The position numbers and the translations under genes were made by a program. This document shows positions 1-5,738 of a DNA stretch of 6,457 nt, piece by piece (position 1 is the stretch's first letter; every line of letters begins with the position of its first letter). The notes beneath the pieces were generated by a model. It was not told where the DNA came from. It saw nothing but the letters and a program-made list of their open reading frames with translations, and did no database searches. Origin of the DNA: JAVBMJ01 sp031552535 (GTDB lineage Bacteria > Bacteroidota > Bacteroidia > Bacteroidales > Rikenellaceae); assembly GCA_031552535.1 (NCBI GenBank), contig JAVBMJ010000001.1:1-6457 (forward strand), written 5' to 3'.

Positions 1-150
1 ACGGTGCCCGGAGTAGGTTTTGCGTTTTGTTATTAATGAATTTGGTAATGTTTAATGAAATGCGTTTCATCAAACCATTGATAGCGCACGTGTAATAAAA
101 GACTTACAGCTGTTTTATCAGCCCATTTTGTCCATTATACCATCATTACC
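1..150. other. Non-coding left flank, 3' side of an off-window gene
   Basis: AT-rich sequence without a convincing gene. In forward frame 1 the first 11 codons are open (ending GVGFAFCY) and stop at 34-36. Frame 3 is open to a stop at 93-95. Either could be the C-terminal tail of a rightward gene, but both are too short to judge. The strong rightward terminator at 151-196 supports a rightward transcript entering from the left edge. An 11-bp inverted repeat (40-50 with 144-154) spans the segment. Confidence 0.4.
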
Positions 151-154
151 AAAT
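40..154. repeat. 11-bp perfect inverted repeat spanning 115 bp
   Basis: ATTTGGTAATG at 40-50 is exactly complementary to CATTACCAAAT at 144-154. The right arm overlaps the first four bases of the terminator stem that starts at 151, so in RNA the two helices would compete at the base. The function is unknown. It could close a 3'-UTR structure or be a chance AT-rich match. Confidence 0.5.
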
Positions 155-196
155 AAGAGACTGGATGAAAGGGTTTTCATCCAGTCTCTTATTTTT
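151..196 (+). terminator. Strong rho-independent terminator, rightward
   Basis: A perfect 20-bp stem (151-170 with 175-194) closes a GGGT tetraloop and runs straight into a five-T tract (192-196). The strand with the T tract is plus, so it most likely ends a gene left of the window. Because the stem begins with A and T residues it may also stop leftward transcription weakly, which would matter for read-through from nrdJ. Confidence 0.85.
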
Positions 197-325
197 ATAT
201 TCTTATTACGTTCAGAACGTTGTCCGTTTTGCGGATCGCTTTCGACCAAAAAGATACGGGATTAATGCGAATTAAGAGTTAAATGAATATTAGAAATGTT
301 TTTAACTTGCTGTTTATCAGTTTTA

Positions 326-347
326 TGAACTTTGCAGGCAAAGTTCA
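326..347. repeat. Hairpin A, 9-bp stem
   Basis: TGAACTTTG (326-334) pairs perfectly with CAAAGTTCA (339-347) around a CAGG tetraloop. The stem ends exactly where hairpin B begins, so the two could stack coaxially in RNA. There is no adjacent T tract on either strand, so it is not a classical terminator. Confidence 0.6.
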
Positions 348-377
348 CAGCCCGCAGCCACCCCAGGCTGCGGGCTG
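348..377. repeat. Hairpin B, 12-bp GC-rich stem
   Basis: CAGCCCGCAGCC (348-359) pairs perfectly with 366-377 around a 6-nt loop. A second complementary partner lies at 413-425, which pairs with 348-360 at 12 of 13 positions, so two mutually exclusive hairpins can be drawn. On the minus strand the hairpin lies about 210 nt past the nrdJ stop. It could slow or protect the 3' end of that transcript, but it lacks a U tract. Confidence 0.6.
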
Positions 378-490
378 ATCGCGCGCCTCCGGCTTCGATT
401 TACGCCCACCGCTGGCTGCGGACTGAAAACAGAAATCCTGTAATTATTGGCGGCAATTCACTTATAGGCAATAAGTTAATTCTTAATTCG

Positions 491-518
491 CATGATTAAT
501 AAATTCAAAACAGCTTCT
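491..518 (-). repeat. Copy 1 of a short dispersed repeat
   Basis: Read on the minus strand, this 28-mer begins AGAAGCTG and contains the 16-mer TTTGAATTTATTAATC. It matches 6155-6182 (plus strand) at 23 of 28 positions. The 496-518 part matches 6293-6314 in 20 of 23 aligned columns with one gap. The other two copies form the inverted ends of a small element at the right edge. This copy may therefore be one end of a related, decayed element whose other end is not clearly recognisable. Confidence 0.6.
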
Positions 519-588
519 TAATATTCTCCGCTCCTTAGCCCTTGCCATTTCTCCTTATAGCCTTCGTTCTTTAGCTTCCGGGCCCCAG

Positions 589-3144
589 TTAGCACTTCGA
601 GTTGCCGCAGTTCATGCAAACAGGGCAGTTATTCTGGTACACGAGAGTTTCCTCGCCGCATTTCTCGCATTTTTCTTTCGCCTTAGTGCCATCGGCAATG
701 TATTGTTTCAGGGCACGTGCCACACCGTTTTTCCAGGTATTGATCGAAACGGTGTTCAGGTGCAGCGACTCGATGAGCGTCACCACGTCAAGGATCGGCA
801 TGCCGTTGCGCAATACGCCCGAGATCAACTTGGCATAGTTCCAGAAACCTTCGTCGAACATGCGCGAAATGCCGCCCACGGTATTCGTGTAGCCGTATTT
901 ATCCGTATACTGGAAATCGTAACGCTTGTTGCCGTCGGCATCCTTGACCTTGATTATCACCCCTTTGTTGACCTTCTTGGGGATAAACATCGCGTCTTCC
1001 TCCAACTTACCCGTAAATATCTCATAAGGGCGGTCGTTGTATATTCCTACAAATGCGATCCACTCTTCTTCTTCGTTACGGAAACGAACGATGTCGGCAG
1101 CCAACTCGATGGGGCGCTTCAACGGCGGTTTATATTCGCTGTCTTTTTTCTTTCCGCCCTTGCTGTCGAACAGTACGCCCGCGCGCGAACCGTCGCGGTA
1201 CACCGTAACGCCCTTGCAACCACTCTCCCATGCAGTCTGGTAAACTTTTGCAACCAGCTCTTCGGTCACTTCGTTGGGGAGGTTCACCGTAACGGAGATC
1301 GAATGGTCGACCCATTTCTGTATGGCCCCCTGCATCTTGACTTTCGACACCCAGTCGATATCGTTCGCCGTGGCTTTGTAATATGGCGACTTCTCAACCA
1401 TCTTATCAAGCTCTTCCTGCGGTATTTTGGCCAGCGACGACACCGAATGCCCGTTTACTTCGAGCCATGTGATGAACTTATGGTGGTATACGTTATACTC
1501 CTCCCACGAATCGCCTACCTCGTCCACGTAGGTCACATTCACATCCTTATCGCTTGGATTGACTTTGCGGCGGCGCTTGTACACCGGCCTGAACACCGGT
1601 TCTATGCCCGACGTGGTTTGCGACATAAGGCTCGTGGTTCCCGTAGGAGCTATCGTCAGCAACGCGATATTGCGGCGCCCATGCTTCACCATCTCTTCAT
1701 AAAGCGCCGGGTCGGCCTCCCGTATACGGCCTATCATCGGGTTGTCCTCTTCCTTTTTGGCGTTATATATCTGGAATGCCCCGCGCTCCTTGGCCATCTC
1801 CACCGACGCCCTGTAGGCCTCCAATGCAAGCGTTTTTTGCACTAATACCGCGAAATCTATCGCCTCATCCGTACCGTAGCACATGCCCAGAGCGGCAAGC
1901 ATATCGCCCTCTGCCGTGATACCCAGCCCCGTGCGTCGCCCTTGCAGCGCTTTTTCGCGTATCTTGCTCCAAAGCTGAGTCTCTACACGGCGTATGTCCT
2001 GGTCTTCGGGATCTTTGGTTATCTTCTCTATTATAGCCTCTATCTTTTCGAGTTCCAGGTCGATGATGTCGTCCATCATACGCATCGCCATGCCGATGTG
2101 CTCTTTGAATTTCTCGAAATTAAACCGGGCGTTTTTCGTAAACGGTTCGTCGACATAGCTGTAAAGGTTCAACGCCTGCAGACGGCAACTGTCGTAAGGA
2201 CACAGCGGAATTTCGCCGCATGGATTTGTCGACACCGTGGTGAAACCCTCATCCGAGTAACAGTCGGGTATCGACTCGCGGATGATGGTGTCCCAGAAAA
2301 GCACTCCCGGCTCGGCCGACTTCCAGGCATTGTGAATGATCTTGCTCCACAATGCACGCGCATCTATAGTTTTCTCAAACAGAGGTTTATCTGAGTTGAT
2401 CGGAAATTTTTGATGGTATTTTTCGCCGGCTATCATTGCCCGCATAAACTCGTCGTCGAGTTTTATCGAGACATTTGCGCCGGTGACCTTGCTGGTCTCC
2501 ACTTTGGCGTCTATAAAGTTTTCGGCATCGGGATGCTTCACCGAAAGAGACAACATCAGCGCGCCGCGCCTGCCATCCTGTGCCACCTCACGGGTGGAGT
2601 TGGAATAACGCTCCATGAACGGCACTATTCCGGTCGAGGTCAATGCGCTGTTCAATACCGGACTTCCGGTGGGACGTATATGTGAAAGGTCGTGCCCAAC
2701 ACCGCCCCGGCGTTTCATGAGTTGCACCTGCTCCTCGTCGATGCGGATGATTCCGCCGTAAGAGTCCGCCGGATTCTTGTGCCCTATGACAAAGCAGTTC
2801 GACAGCGAAGCCACCTGCAGGTTGTTGCCTATACCGGTCATAGGCCCCCCTTGCGGGATCACATACCTGAAGTCTTTCAACAGGTCGTGGATCTGCGCGG
2901 CATCAAGCGGATTGGGGTATTTGCGCTCGACACGCGCGATCTCGTTGGCTATACGCCAATGCATCTGCTCGGGCGAATTTTCGTAGATCTTTCCGTGCGA
3001 ATCTTTAAGGGCATACTTGCTTACCCACACCGTGGCAGCAAGCTCGTCGCCGTCGAAATACTCTTTCGCCTTTGCCACGGCGTCGGCGTACCGATACTCC
3101 TTAAGAGCGCCGGCAGCACCCTTTTTTGCATTTAAATCAGACAT
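589..3144 (-). CDS. nrdJ: Adenosylcobalamin-dependent (class II) ribonucleotide reductase
   Basis: This enzyme converts ribonucleotides to deoxyribonucleotides in the cytoplasm, using coenzyme B12 to form the thiyl radical, so it needs neither oxygen nor a metal-radical subunit. The 851-residue protein shows the expected parts in order. These are an N-terminal RNR domain without an ATP cone (about 20-100), C117 in LSNCFV, the radical motif NPCGE at 307-311 (N307, C309, E311), C320 as likely partner of C117 in the substrate-reducing disulfide, GRRTGLGIT (402-410), the phosphate-binding segment APTGTTS (499-505), and a TSCPD-type region (about 675-820). A Cys-rich tail follows (C826, C829, C840, C843, C846, C851), probably a zinc-ribbon or redox relay to thioredoxin. 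The cysteine spacing C309 to C320 agrees with the Thermotoga maritima enzyme as I recall it. The start gives the usual family N-terminus. No Shine-Dalgarno is seen; the leader is A-rich. It appears to be transcribed alone, with folB 157 bp upstream on the same strand. Confidence 0.97.
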   Translation of the reverse strand: MSDLNAKKGAAGALKEYRYADAVAKAKEYFDGDELAATVWVSKYALKDSHGKIYENSPEQMHWRIANEIARVERKYPNPLDAAQIHDLLKDFRYVIPQGGPMTGIGNNLQVASLSNCFVIGHKNPADSYGGIIRIDEEQVQLMKRRGGVGHDLSHIRPTGSPVLNSALTSTGIVPFMERYSNSTREVAQDGRRGALMLSLSVKHPDAENFIDAKVETSKVTGANVSIKLDDEFMRAMIAGEKYHQKFPINSDKPLFEKTIDARALWSKIIHNAWKSAEPGVLFWDTIIRESIPDCYSDEGFTTVSTNPCGEIPLCPYDSCRLQALNLYSYVDEPFTKNARFNFEKFKEHIGMAMRMMDDIIDLELEKIEAIIEKITKDPEDQDIRRVETQLWSKIREKALQGRRTGLGITAEGDMLAALGMCYGTDEAIDFAVLVQKTLALEAYRASVEMAKERGAFQIYNAKKEEDNPMIGRIREADPALYEEMVKHGRRNIALLTIAPTGTTSLMSQTTSGIEPVFRPVYKRRRKVNPSDKDVNVTYVDEVGDSWEEYNVYHHKFITWLEVNGHSVSSLAKIPQEELDKMVEKSPYYKATANDIDWVSKVKMQGAIQKWVDHSISVTVNLPNEVTEELVAKVYQTAWESGCKGVTVYRDGSRAGVLFDSKGGKKKDSEYKPPLKRPIELAADIVRFRNEEEEWIAFVGIYNDRPYEIFTGKLEEDAMFIPKKVNKGVIIKVKDADGNKRYDFQYTDKYGYTNTVGGISRMFDEGFWNYAKLISGVLRNGMPILDVVTLIESLHLNTVSINTWKNGVARALKQYIADGTKAKEKCEKCGEETLVYQNNCPVCMNCGNSKC

Positions 3145-3301
3145 TTTGTAGAGGTATTTATTTCTATATCAATTATTTGACTTCGCAGTGCCGGTGCCTG
3201 TAAGGTCAAGTCCCCGGACTACAAGTTTACACCTTCTTTTCCTCGTTTTATAGATGTCGGCACTCAAAATATTAAGAAGTTATCAACACCCCGAGCCTGA
3301 G

Positions 3302-3652
3302 CTATCTGGTGATGGTTGCCGATACCTTTTCCATTTTCCCTCCAATCGGAGGTGCCAGTTTCGACACTTTGACCGTAATTTTTTCCACCTGCGGAAACCT
3401 GCGGCACACAGCGTTGGCAATCCGCCCTGCGACGTGTTCTATCAGGTTCGACGGCGGGGACATCTCGCCTCGAACAGTTTCATAGACCTCAAGGTAGTTT
3501 ATCGCTTCGTCGAGGCAGTCTTCTTCCGTGGCTTTCGTACCGTCGTATTCGAGTGAAACATCGACCAAAAAACGGTTGCCCACTTTTTTTTCAAGGTCGT
3601 AACAGCCATGGAAGGCCCTGAATTCCATATTTTCGAGGCTTATCGTAATCAT
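3302..3652 (-). CDS. folB: Dihydroneopterin aldolase
   Basis: This folate-pathway enzyme cleaves 7,8-dihydroneopterin to 6-hydroxymethyl-7,8-dihydropterin and glycolaldehyde. The chosen start gives 116 residues, the normal size for the family (about 117-121). The frame is open further upstream to an ATG at 3736 (144 residues), but those extra 28 residues resemble nothing in the family. The internal ATG at 3652 puts the usual short strand before MEFRAFHG at 9-16. Residues matching the active site by position and context are E21, Y53, E72 in the NLIEHVA segment (69-75), and K98 in the SKLAPPIGG segment (97-105). The stop is TAG. It lies downstream of tsaB on the same strand, but a terminator between them implies its own promoter. 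No clean TAnnTTTG box was found upstream; the nearest is TTCCTTTG (3705-3712, minus). No other folate genes are in the window. Confidence 0.93.
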   Translation of the reverse strand: MITISLENMEFRAFHGCYDLEKKVGNRFLVDVSLEYDGTKATEEDCLDEAINYLEVYETVRGEMSPPSNLIEHVAGRIANAVCRRFPQVEKITVKVSKLAPPIGGKMEKVSATITR

Positions 3653-3751
3653 ATTTTCATATGGTATTGCAATAGTTATGTTGTTCGCGAATCGCTTCAC
3701 GTTACAAAGGAATGTATTTCCCTCCCGCTTTCCCATTTTTACACCCTATAG

Positions 3752-3760
3752 TTATCCACA
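3752..3760 (+). promoter_or_regulatory. Perfect DnaA-box-like 9-mer
   Basis: TTATCCACA at 3752-3760 matches the classical DnaA box exactly. It sits in the folB upstream region, about 100 bp before the folB start. A weaker relative, TTATCAACA (one mismatch), lies at 3280-3288, just past the folB stop and upstream of nrdJ. A single 9-mer can occur by chance, and no cluster or AT-rich unwinding region is seen, so this is not an origin. Confidence 0.3.
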
Positions 3761-3797
3761 TTTAGCACACATCCCCTCAGGTGAACGCATAATACAG

Positions 3798-3838
3798 AAA
3801 AACAAAACCGGACATGCTGGCCTCCAACATGTCCGGTT
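3798..3838 (-). terminator. Rho-independent terminator of tsaB, leftward
   Basis: AACCGGACATG at 3806-3816 pairs perfectly over 11 bp with 3828-3838, with an 11-nt loop. Read on minus, the stem runs into TTTTGTTTTT (the stem's last two T plus 3798-3805), a good U tract. It lies 43 nt beyond the tsaB stop codon, so it should end the tsaB transcript and insulate folB. Confidence 0.88.
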
Positions 3839-3881
3839 ATATAAAAGCGTGTCGATACGCTCTGTTAGTGCAGATTGCGGA

Positions 3882-4574
3882 TCAAAAGAATTTCTTGGCC
3901 GAGGTGGTCACCATAAAGTCCTTGAGGTAATACGGCTCAAAATAGGCCGTGTTTTCGAACCGCCCTTCGTCGAGGGCCTTTTGTGCCAGCGGCGCTATGC
4001 CTGCCGCCGACGGAATGACGTCGAGCAACTGTGTCCCCTCTAACAATCCTGCGCACTTGGCTGCCCCGTCGCCGAAAATAATCAACCGGCGGCCAGGGTT
4101 ACGGAACTCTGCAAAACTTTCCGCCGTTATGATGTGAGCCCCGACCTCCGTCACAGGTTGCAGCGAAGAGTCGAATACCTGTGCGTATACTTCCATCCGC
4201 CGTGCGTCTGTCATAGGGCAGAGAAATATCTCATTTGCTTTCCCGCCGCCGGTCTTCCGCAATTCGTCGGCGGCGAGCCATGCCAGGGCCTCAAGCGACG
4301 AAATTCCGATAAGAGGGATTCCCAGTCCATAGCATAGTCCTTTCGCCAACGAGACGCCTATTCTCAGCCCGGTGTACGACCCGGGACCTTTACTCACAGC
4401 CACCGCCGACAGAACTTCAGCCCCGCCATTGTCCCGGAGCATACCGTCGATCCACACCCCGAGCCGGCTCGCATGGTCGTGTCCGGTGGAGTCCTCTTTG
4501 AGTGCTATGATAACGCCATCCAGGCAAAGTGCCGCAGAACAGGTCCCGGTCGATGTTTCAATGCAAAGTATCAA
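3882..4574 (-). CDS. tsaB: tRNA threonylcarbamoyladenosine biosynthesis protein TsaB
   Basis: TsaB is the inactive ASKHA-fold partner of TsaD. With TsaD and TsaE it transfers threonylcarbamoyl (made by TsaC) to A37 of ANN-decoding tRNAs. Seen here are an N-terminal ILCIETSTG (2-10), the family signature GPGSYTGLRIG at 63-73, and a C-terminal YYLKDF segment usual in Bacteroidetes homologues. With a TTG start at 4574 the protein is 230 residues, almost the same as E. coli TsaB (231), and begins right at the first beta strand. An in-frame ATG at 4610 would add 12 residues, but it lies upstream of the likely -7 promoter box (4597-4604), so an mRNA from that promoter would lack it. The frame stays open far upstream to 4895, which is a shadow of the divergent kinase. 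It is probably a monocistronic unit ending at the 3798-3838 terminator. Confidence 0.93.
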   Translation of the reverse strand: MILCIETSTGTCSAALCLDGVIIALKEDSTGHDHASRLGVWIDGMLRDNGGAEVLSAVAVSKGPGSYTGLRIGVSLAKGLCYGLGIPLIGISSLEALAWLAADELRKTGGGKANEIFLCPMTDARRMEVYAQVFDSSLQPVTEVGAHIITAESFAEFRNPGRRLIIFGDGAAKCAGLLEGTQLLDVIPSAAGIAPLAQKALDEGRFENTAYFEPYYLKDFMVTTSAKKFF

Positions 4575-4596
4575 AATGCAAGCAAATTTTGTAGCG

Positions 4597-4604
4597 CAAA
4601 TATA
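4597..4604 (-). promoter_or_regulatory. Bacteroidetes-type -7 box for tsaB
   Basis: On the minus strand this reads TATATTTG, a perfect match to the TAnnTTTG element used by the Bacteroidetes primary sigma factor. No TTTG (-33) is seen at the expected 19-21 nt spacing. Transcription would begin about 5-10 nt downstream. That leaves a very short leader before the TTG at 4574 and excludes the ATG at 4610. Confidence 0.5.
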
Positions 4605-4612
4605 CCACATTA

Positions 4613-4643
4613 TTTGTAATAAAGGGCTACATTTGCACCTTTG
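4613..4643 (+). promoter_or_regulatory. Likely promoter of the PfkB kinase gene
   Basis: TTTG at 4613-4616 is followed after exactly 19 nt by CACCTTTG (4636-4643), which matches the Bacteroidetes TTTG-N19-TAnnTTTG promoter with one mismatch in the -7 box. A perfect -7 box, TACATTTG, overlaps at 4628-4635 but has no TTTG at the right distance. Either gives a leader of about 10-20 nt before the ATG at 4660. Confidence 0.5.
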
Positions 4644-4659
4644 TAAAATACTCCTGATA

Positions 4660-5664
4660 ATGAAAAACGTTATTGGTATAGGCAACGCCCTGACGGATGT
4701 GCTTATCAATCTGCACTCAGACAAGATCCTAAATGATTTCGGTCTTCCGAAAGGCAGCATGAGCCTTATGGATGCGTCCGTGCAGCGCAAAATATCGGAG
4801 CGTACGGCAGATTTGCCGCATACGCTTTCGCTGGGAGGATCGGCTGCCAATACCATCAGGGCCATGTCGAAGTTGAAAGTACAGGTGGGATTCATCGGTA
4901 AAGTGGGTTACGACACGACCGGCGATTTTTTCGAAAAAGCGCTTGAAAACCTGTGGATCGATCCCGTTATCATGCGCGGGACGCAGCATTCCGGGCGGTG
5001 CGTGTCGCTCATCTCGAAAGACGGCGAACGTACCATGGCCACATATCTCGGTGCCGCGTTGGAGATGTGCCAGCAGGAGATAACATCCGATATTTTCCGC
5101 GGGTACGATTGCCTCTATGTGGAAGGCTATTTGGTACAGGACCATTCGCTTATAGAGAAGGCCGTTAAGACTGCCCGGGAATGCGGGTTGAAAGTGGCGC
5201 TCGACCTTGCGAGTTTTAATATCGTAGAAGAGAATCTGGAATTCCTGCACAGGCTGGTTTCGGACTATGTCGATATTTTGTTTGCCAATGAGTGTGAAGC
5301 CAGGTCGTTTACCGGAGAGGATGATCCGCGTGCGGCAATAGACGTTATCGCGCCTATGTGTGAGATCGCTATAGTCAAGATAGGTACGCGCGGAGCTTAT
5401 ATCAAACGTAATGGCGACGAGGTGATCCATGTGGGAATAATGGCTGCCGCCGAGAGGGTCGATACCACCGGGGCGGGCGATTTTTATGCGGCCGGATTCC
5501 TTGCCGGCATGTGCCGTGGCTTGTCGATGAGGCAATGTGGAACACTCGGGGCCATCGCCGCAGGAAAAGTGATAGAGGTGGTAGGCACTACCTTCGACGA
5601 CGACACGTGGGAAGAAATTCATCGTCTTACGGACAATGTTGTCGAAGAGACATATCTTTTTTGA
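4660..5664 (+). CDS. PfkB-family kinase, adenosine-kinase-like
   Basis: This is a ribokinase-fold enzyme that moves the ATP gamma-phosphate to a hydroxyl of a nucleoside or sugar. The 334-residue protein starts at MKNVIGIGNALTDV, the typical first strand, although the frame is open upstream to 4372 opposite tsaB. Visible motifs are GGSAAN at 59-64 (PfkB signature 1 and substrate pocket), GFIGKVG (77-83), FANECEA at 208-214 (the N-x-x-E-like metal-binding region), and DTTGAGD at 268-274 (signature 2, anion hole, with D274 the probable catalytic base). Bacteroidetes homologues with this layout are usually annotated adenosine kinase, which would salvage adenosine to AMP. The sequence alone does not rule out another nucleoside or a sugar such as ribose or fructose, so no gene symbol is given. 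It is divergent from tsaB and followed 74 bp later by the DUF3788 gene on the same strand. Confidence 0.9.
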   Translation: MKNVIGIGNALTDVLINLHSDKILNDFGLPKGSMSLMDASVQRKISERTADLPHTLSLGGSAANTIRAMSKLKVQVGFIGKVGYDTTGDFFEKALENLWIDPVIMRGTQHSGRCVSLISKDGERTMATYLGAALEMCQQEITSDIFRGYDCLYVEGYLVQDHSLIEKAVKTARECGLKVALDLASFNIVEENLEFLHRLVSDYVDILFANECEARSFTGEDDPRAAIDVIAPMCEIAIVKIGTRGAYIKRNGDEVIHVGIMAAAERVDTTGAGDFYAAGFLAGMCRGLSMRQCGTLGAIAAGKVIEVVGTTFDDDTWEEIHRLTDNVVEETYLF

Positions 5665-5699
5665 TCGGGCAGGGTGTCCCGACGGACGAGAACCCATTA

Positions 5700-5722
5700 T
5701 ATGGCGCGTAGAACGCGCCATA
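5700..5722. repeat. 9-bp hairpin between the kinase and DUF3788 genes
   Basis: TATGGCGCG (5700-5708) pairs perfectly with CGCGCCATA (5714-5722) around a TAGAA loop. It sits 36 nt after the kinase stop and 16 nt before the DUF3788 start. A weaker 5-bp hairpin (5665-5669 with 5678-5682) precedes it. No T tract follows on either strand, so a standard terminator is doubtful. It could be a processing or stability element between two co-transcribed genes, or hinder ribosome access to the next gene. Confidence 0.5.
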
Positions 5723-5738
5723 ATATAAATCCGGTACT

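Larger units (their letters stand above)
261..500. repeat. Long-range imperfect inverted repeat bounding a 240-bp segment
   Basis: The left arm 265-282 pairs with the right arm 476-493 at 17 of 18 positions. The single difference would be a G-U pair in one strand of RNA. ATTAAT flanks both arms on the outside, offset by a small indel. The right arm continues directly into the repeat copy at 491-518. The enclosed segment holds the two tandem hairpins. It could be a degenerate small non-autonomous element or a folded 3' UTR of nrdJ. No target-site duplication is evident. Confidence 0.5.
197..588. other. Gene-free, structured region downstream of nrdJ
   Basis: This 392-bp stretch lies between the terminator and the nrdJ stop codon, and no protein-like reading frame is seen. 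It contains a long-range inverted repeat (265-282 with 476-493), two back-to-back hairpins (326-347 and 348-377), a third copy of the hairpin arm (413-425), a 6-bp hairpin (460-476), and one copy of a repeat shared with the right edge (491-518). Positions 520-588, read on minus, are purine-rich and repeat a GGCTA(TA)AGGAG-like motif. No clear U-tract terminator for nrdJ is visible here. Confidence 0.6.

Noticed and set aside
483..548. 21-codon minus-strand frame with AAGGAG before its ATG
   Set aside because: The AAGGAG is only 2 nt from the ATG, too close for efficient use. Shine-Dalgarno sequences are little used in Bacteroidetes, and the frame overlaps repeat copy 1.
703..1845. 380-codon open frame on the plus strand opposite nrdJ
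   Set aside because: It lies wholly antisense to the confidently identified nrdJ, shows no recognisable motif, and is explained by codon bias of the real gene.
3268..3279. 12-nt match AATATTAAGAAG to the sequence beside repeat copy 1
   Set aside because: Short and AT-rich, and it does not extend into the repeat core; compatible with chance.
3145..3301. GGCACTGCG-like string in the nrdJ leader as a B12 box
   Set aside because: Only a few bases agree with the B12 box and the rest of the cobalamin aptamer is absent.
4372..4659. N-terminal extension of the kinase frame
   Set aside because: It is antisense to tsaB. The PfkB fold starts at the ATG at 4660.
4575..4895. N-terminal extension of the tsaB frame
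   Set aside because: The extra residues do not resemble TsaB, would overlap the divergent kinase start, and lie upstream of the promoter box.
4729..5721. 330-codon open frame on the minus strand opposite the PfkB kinase
   Set aside because: Antisense shadow of the kinase; rich in His and Arg with no domain pattern, and the kinase motifs are on the other strand.
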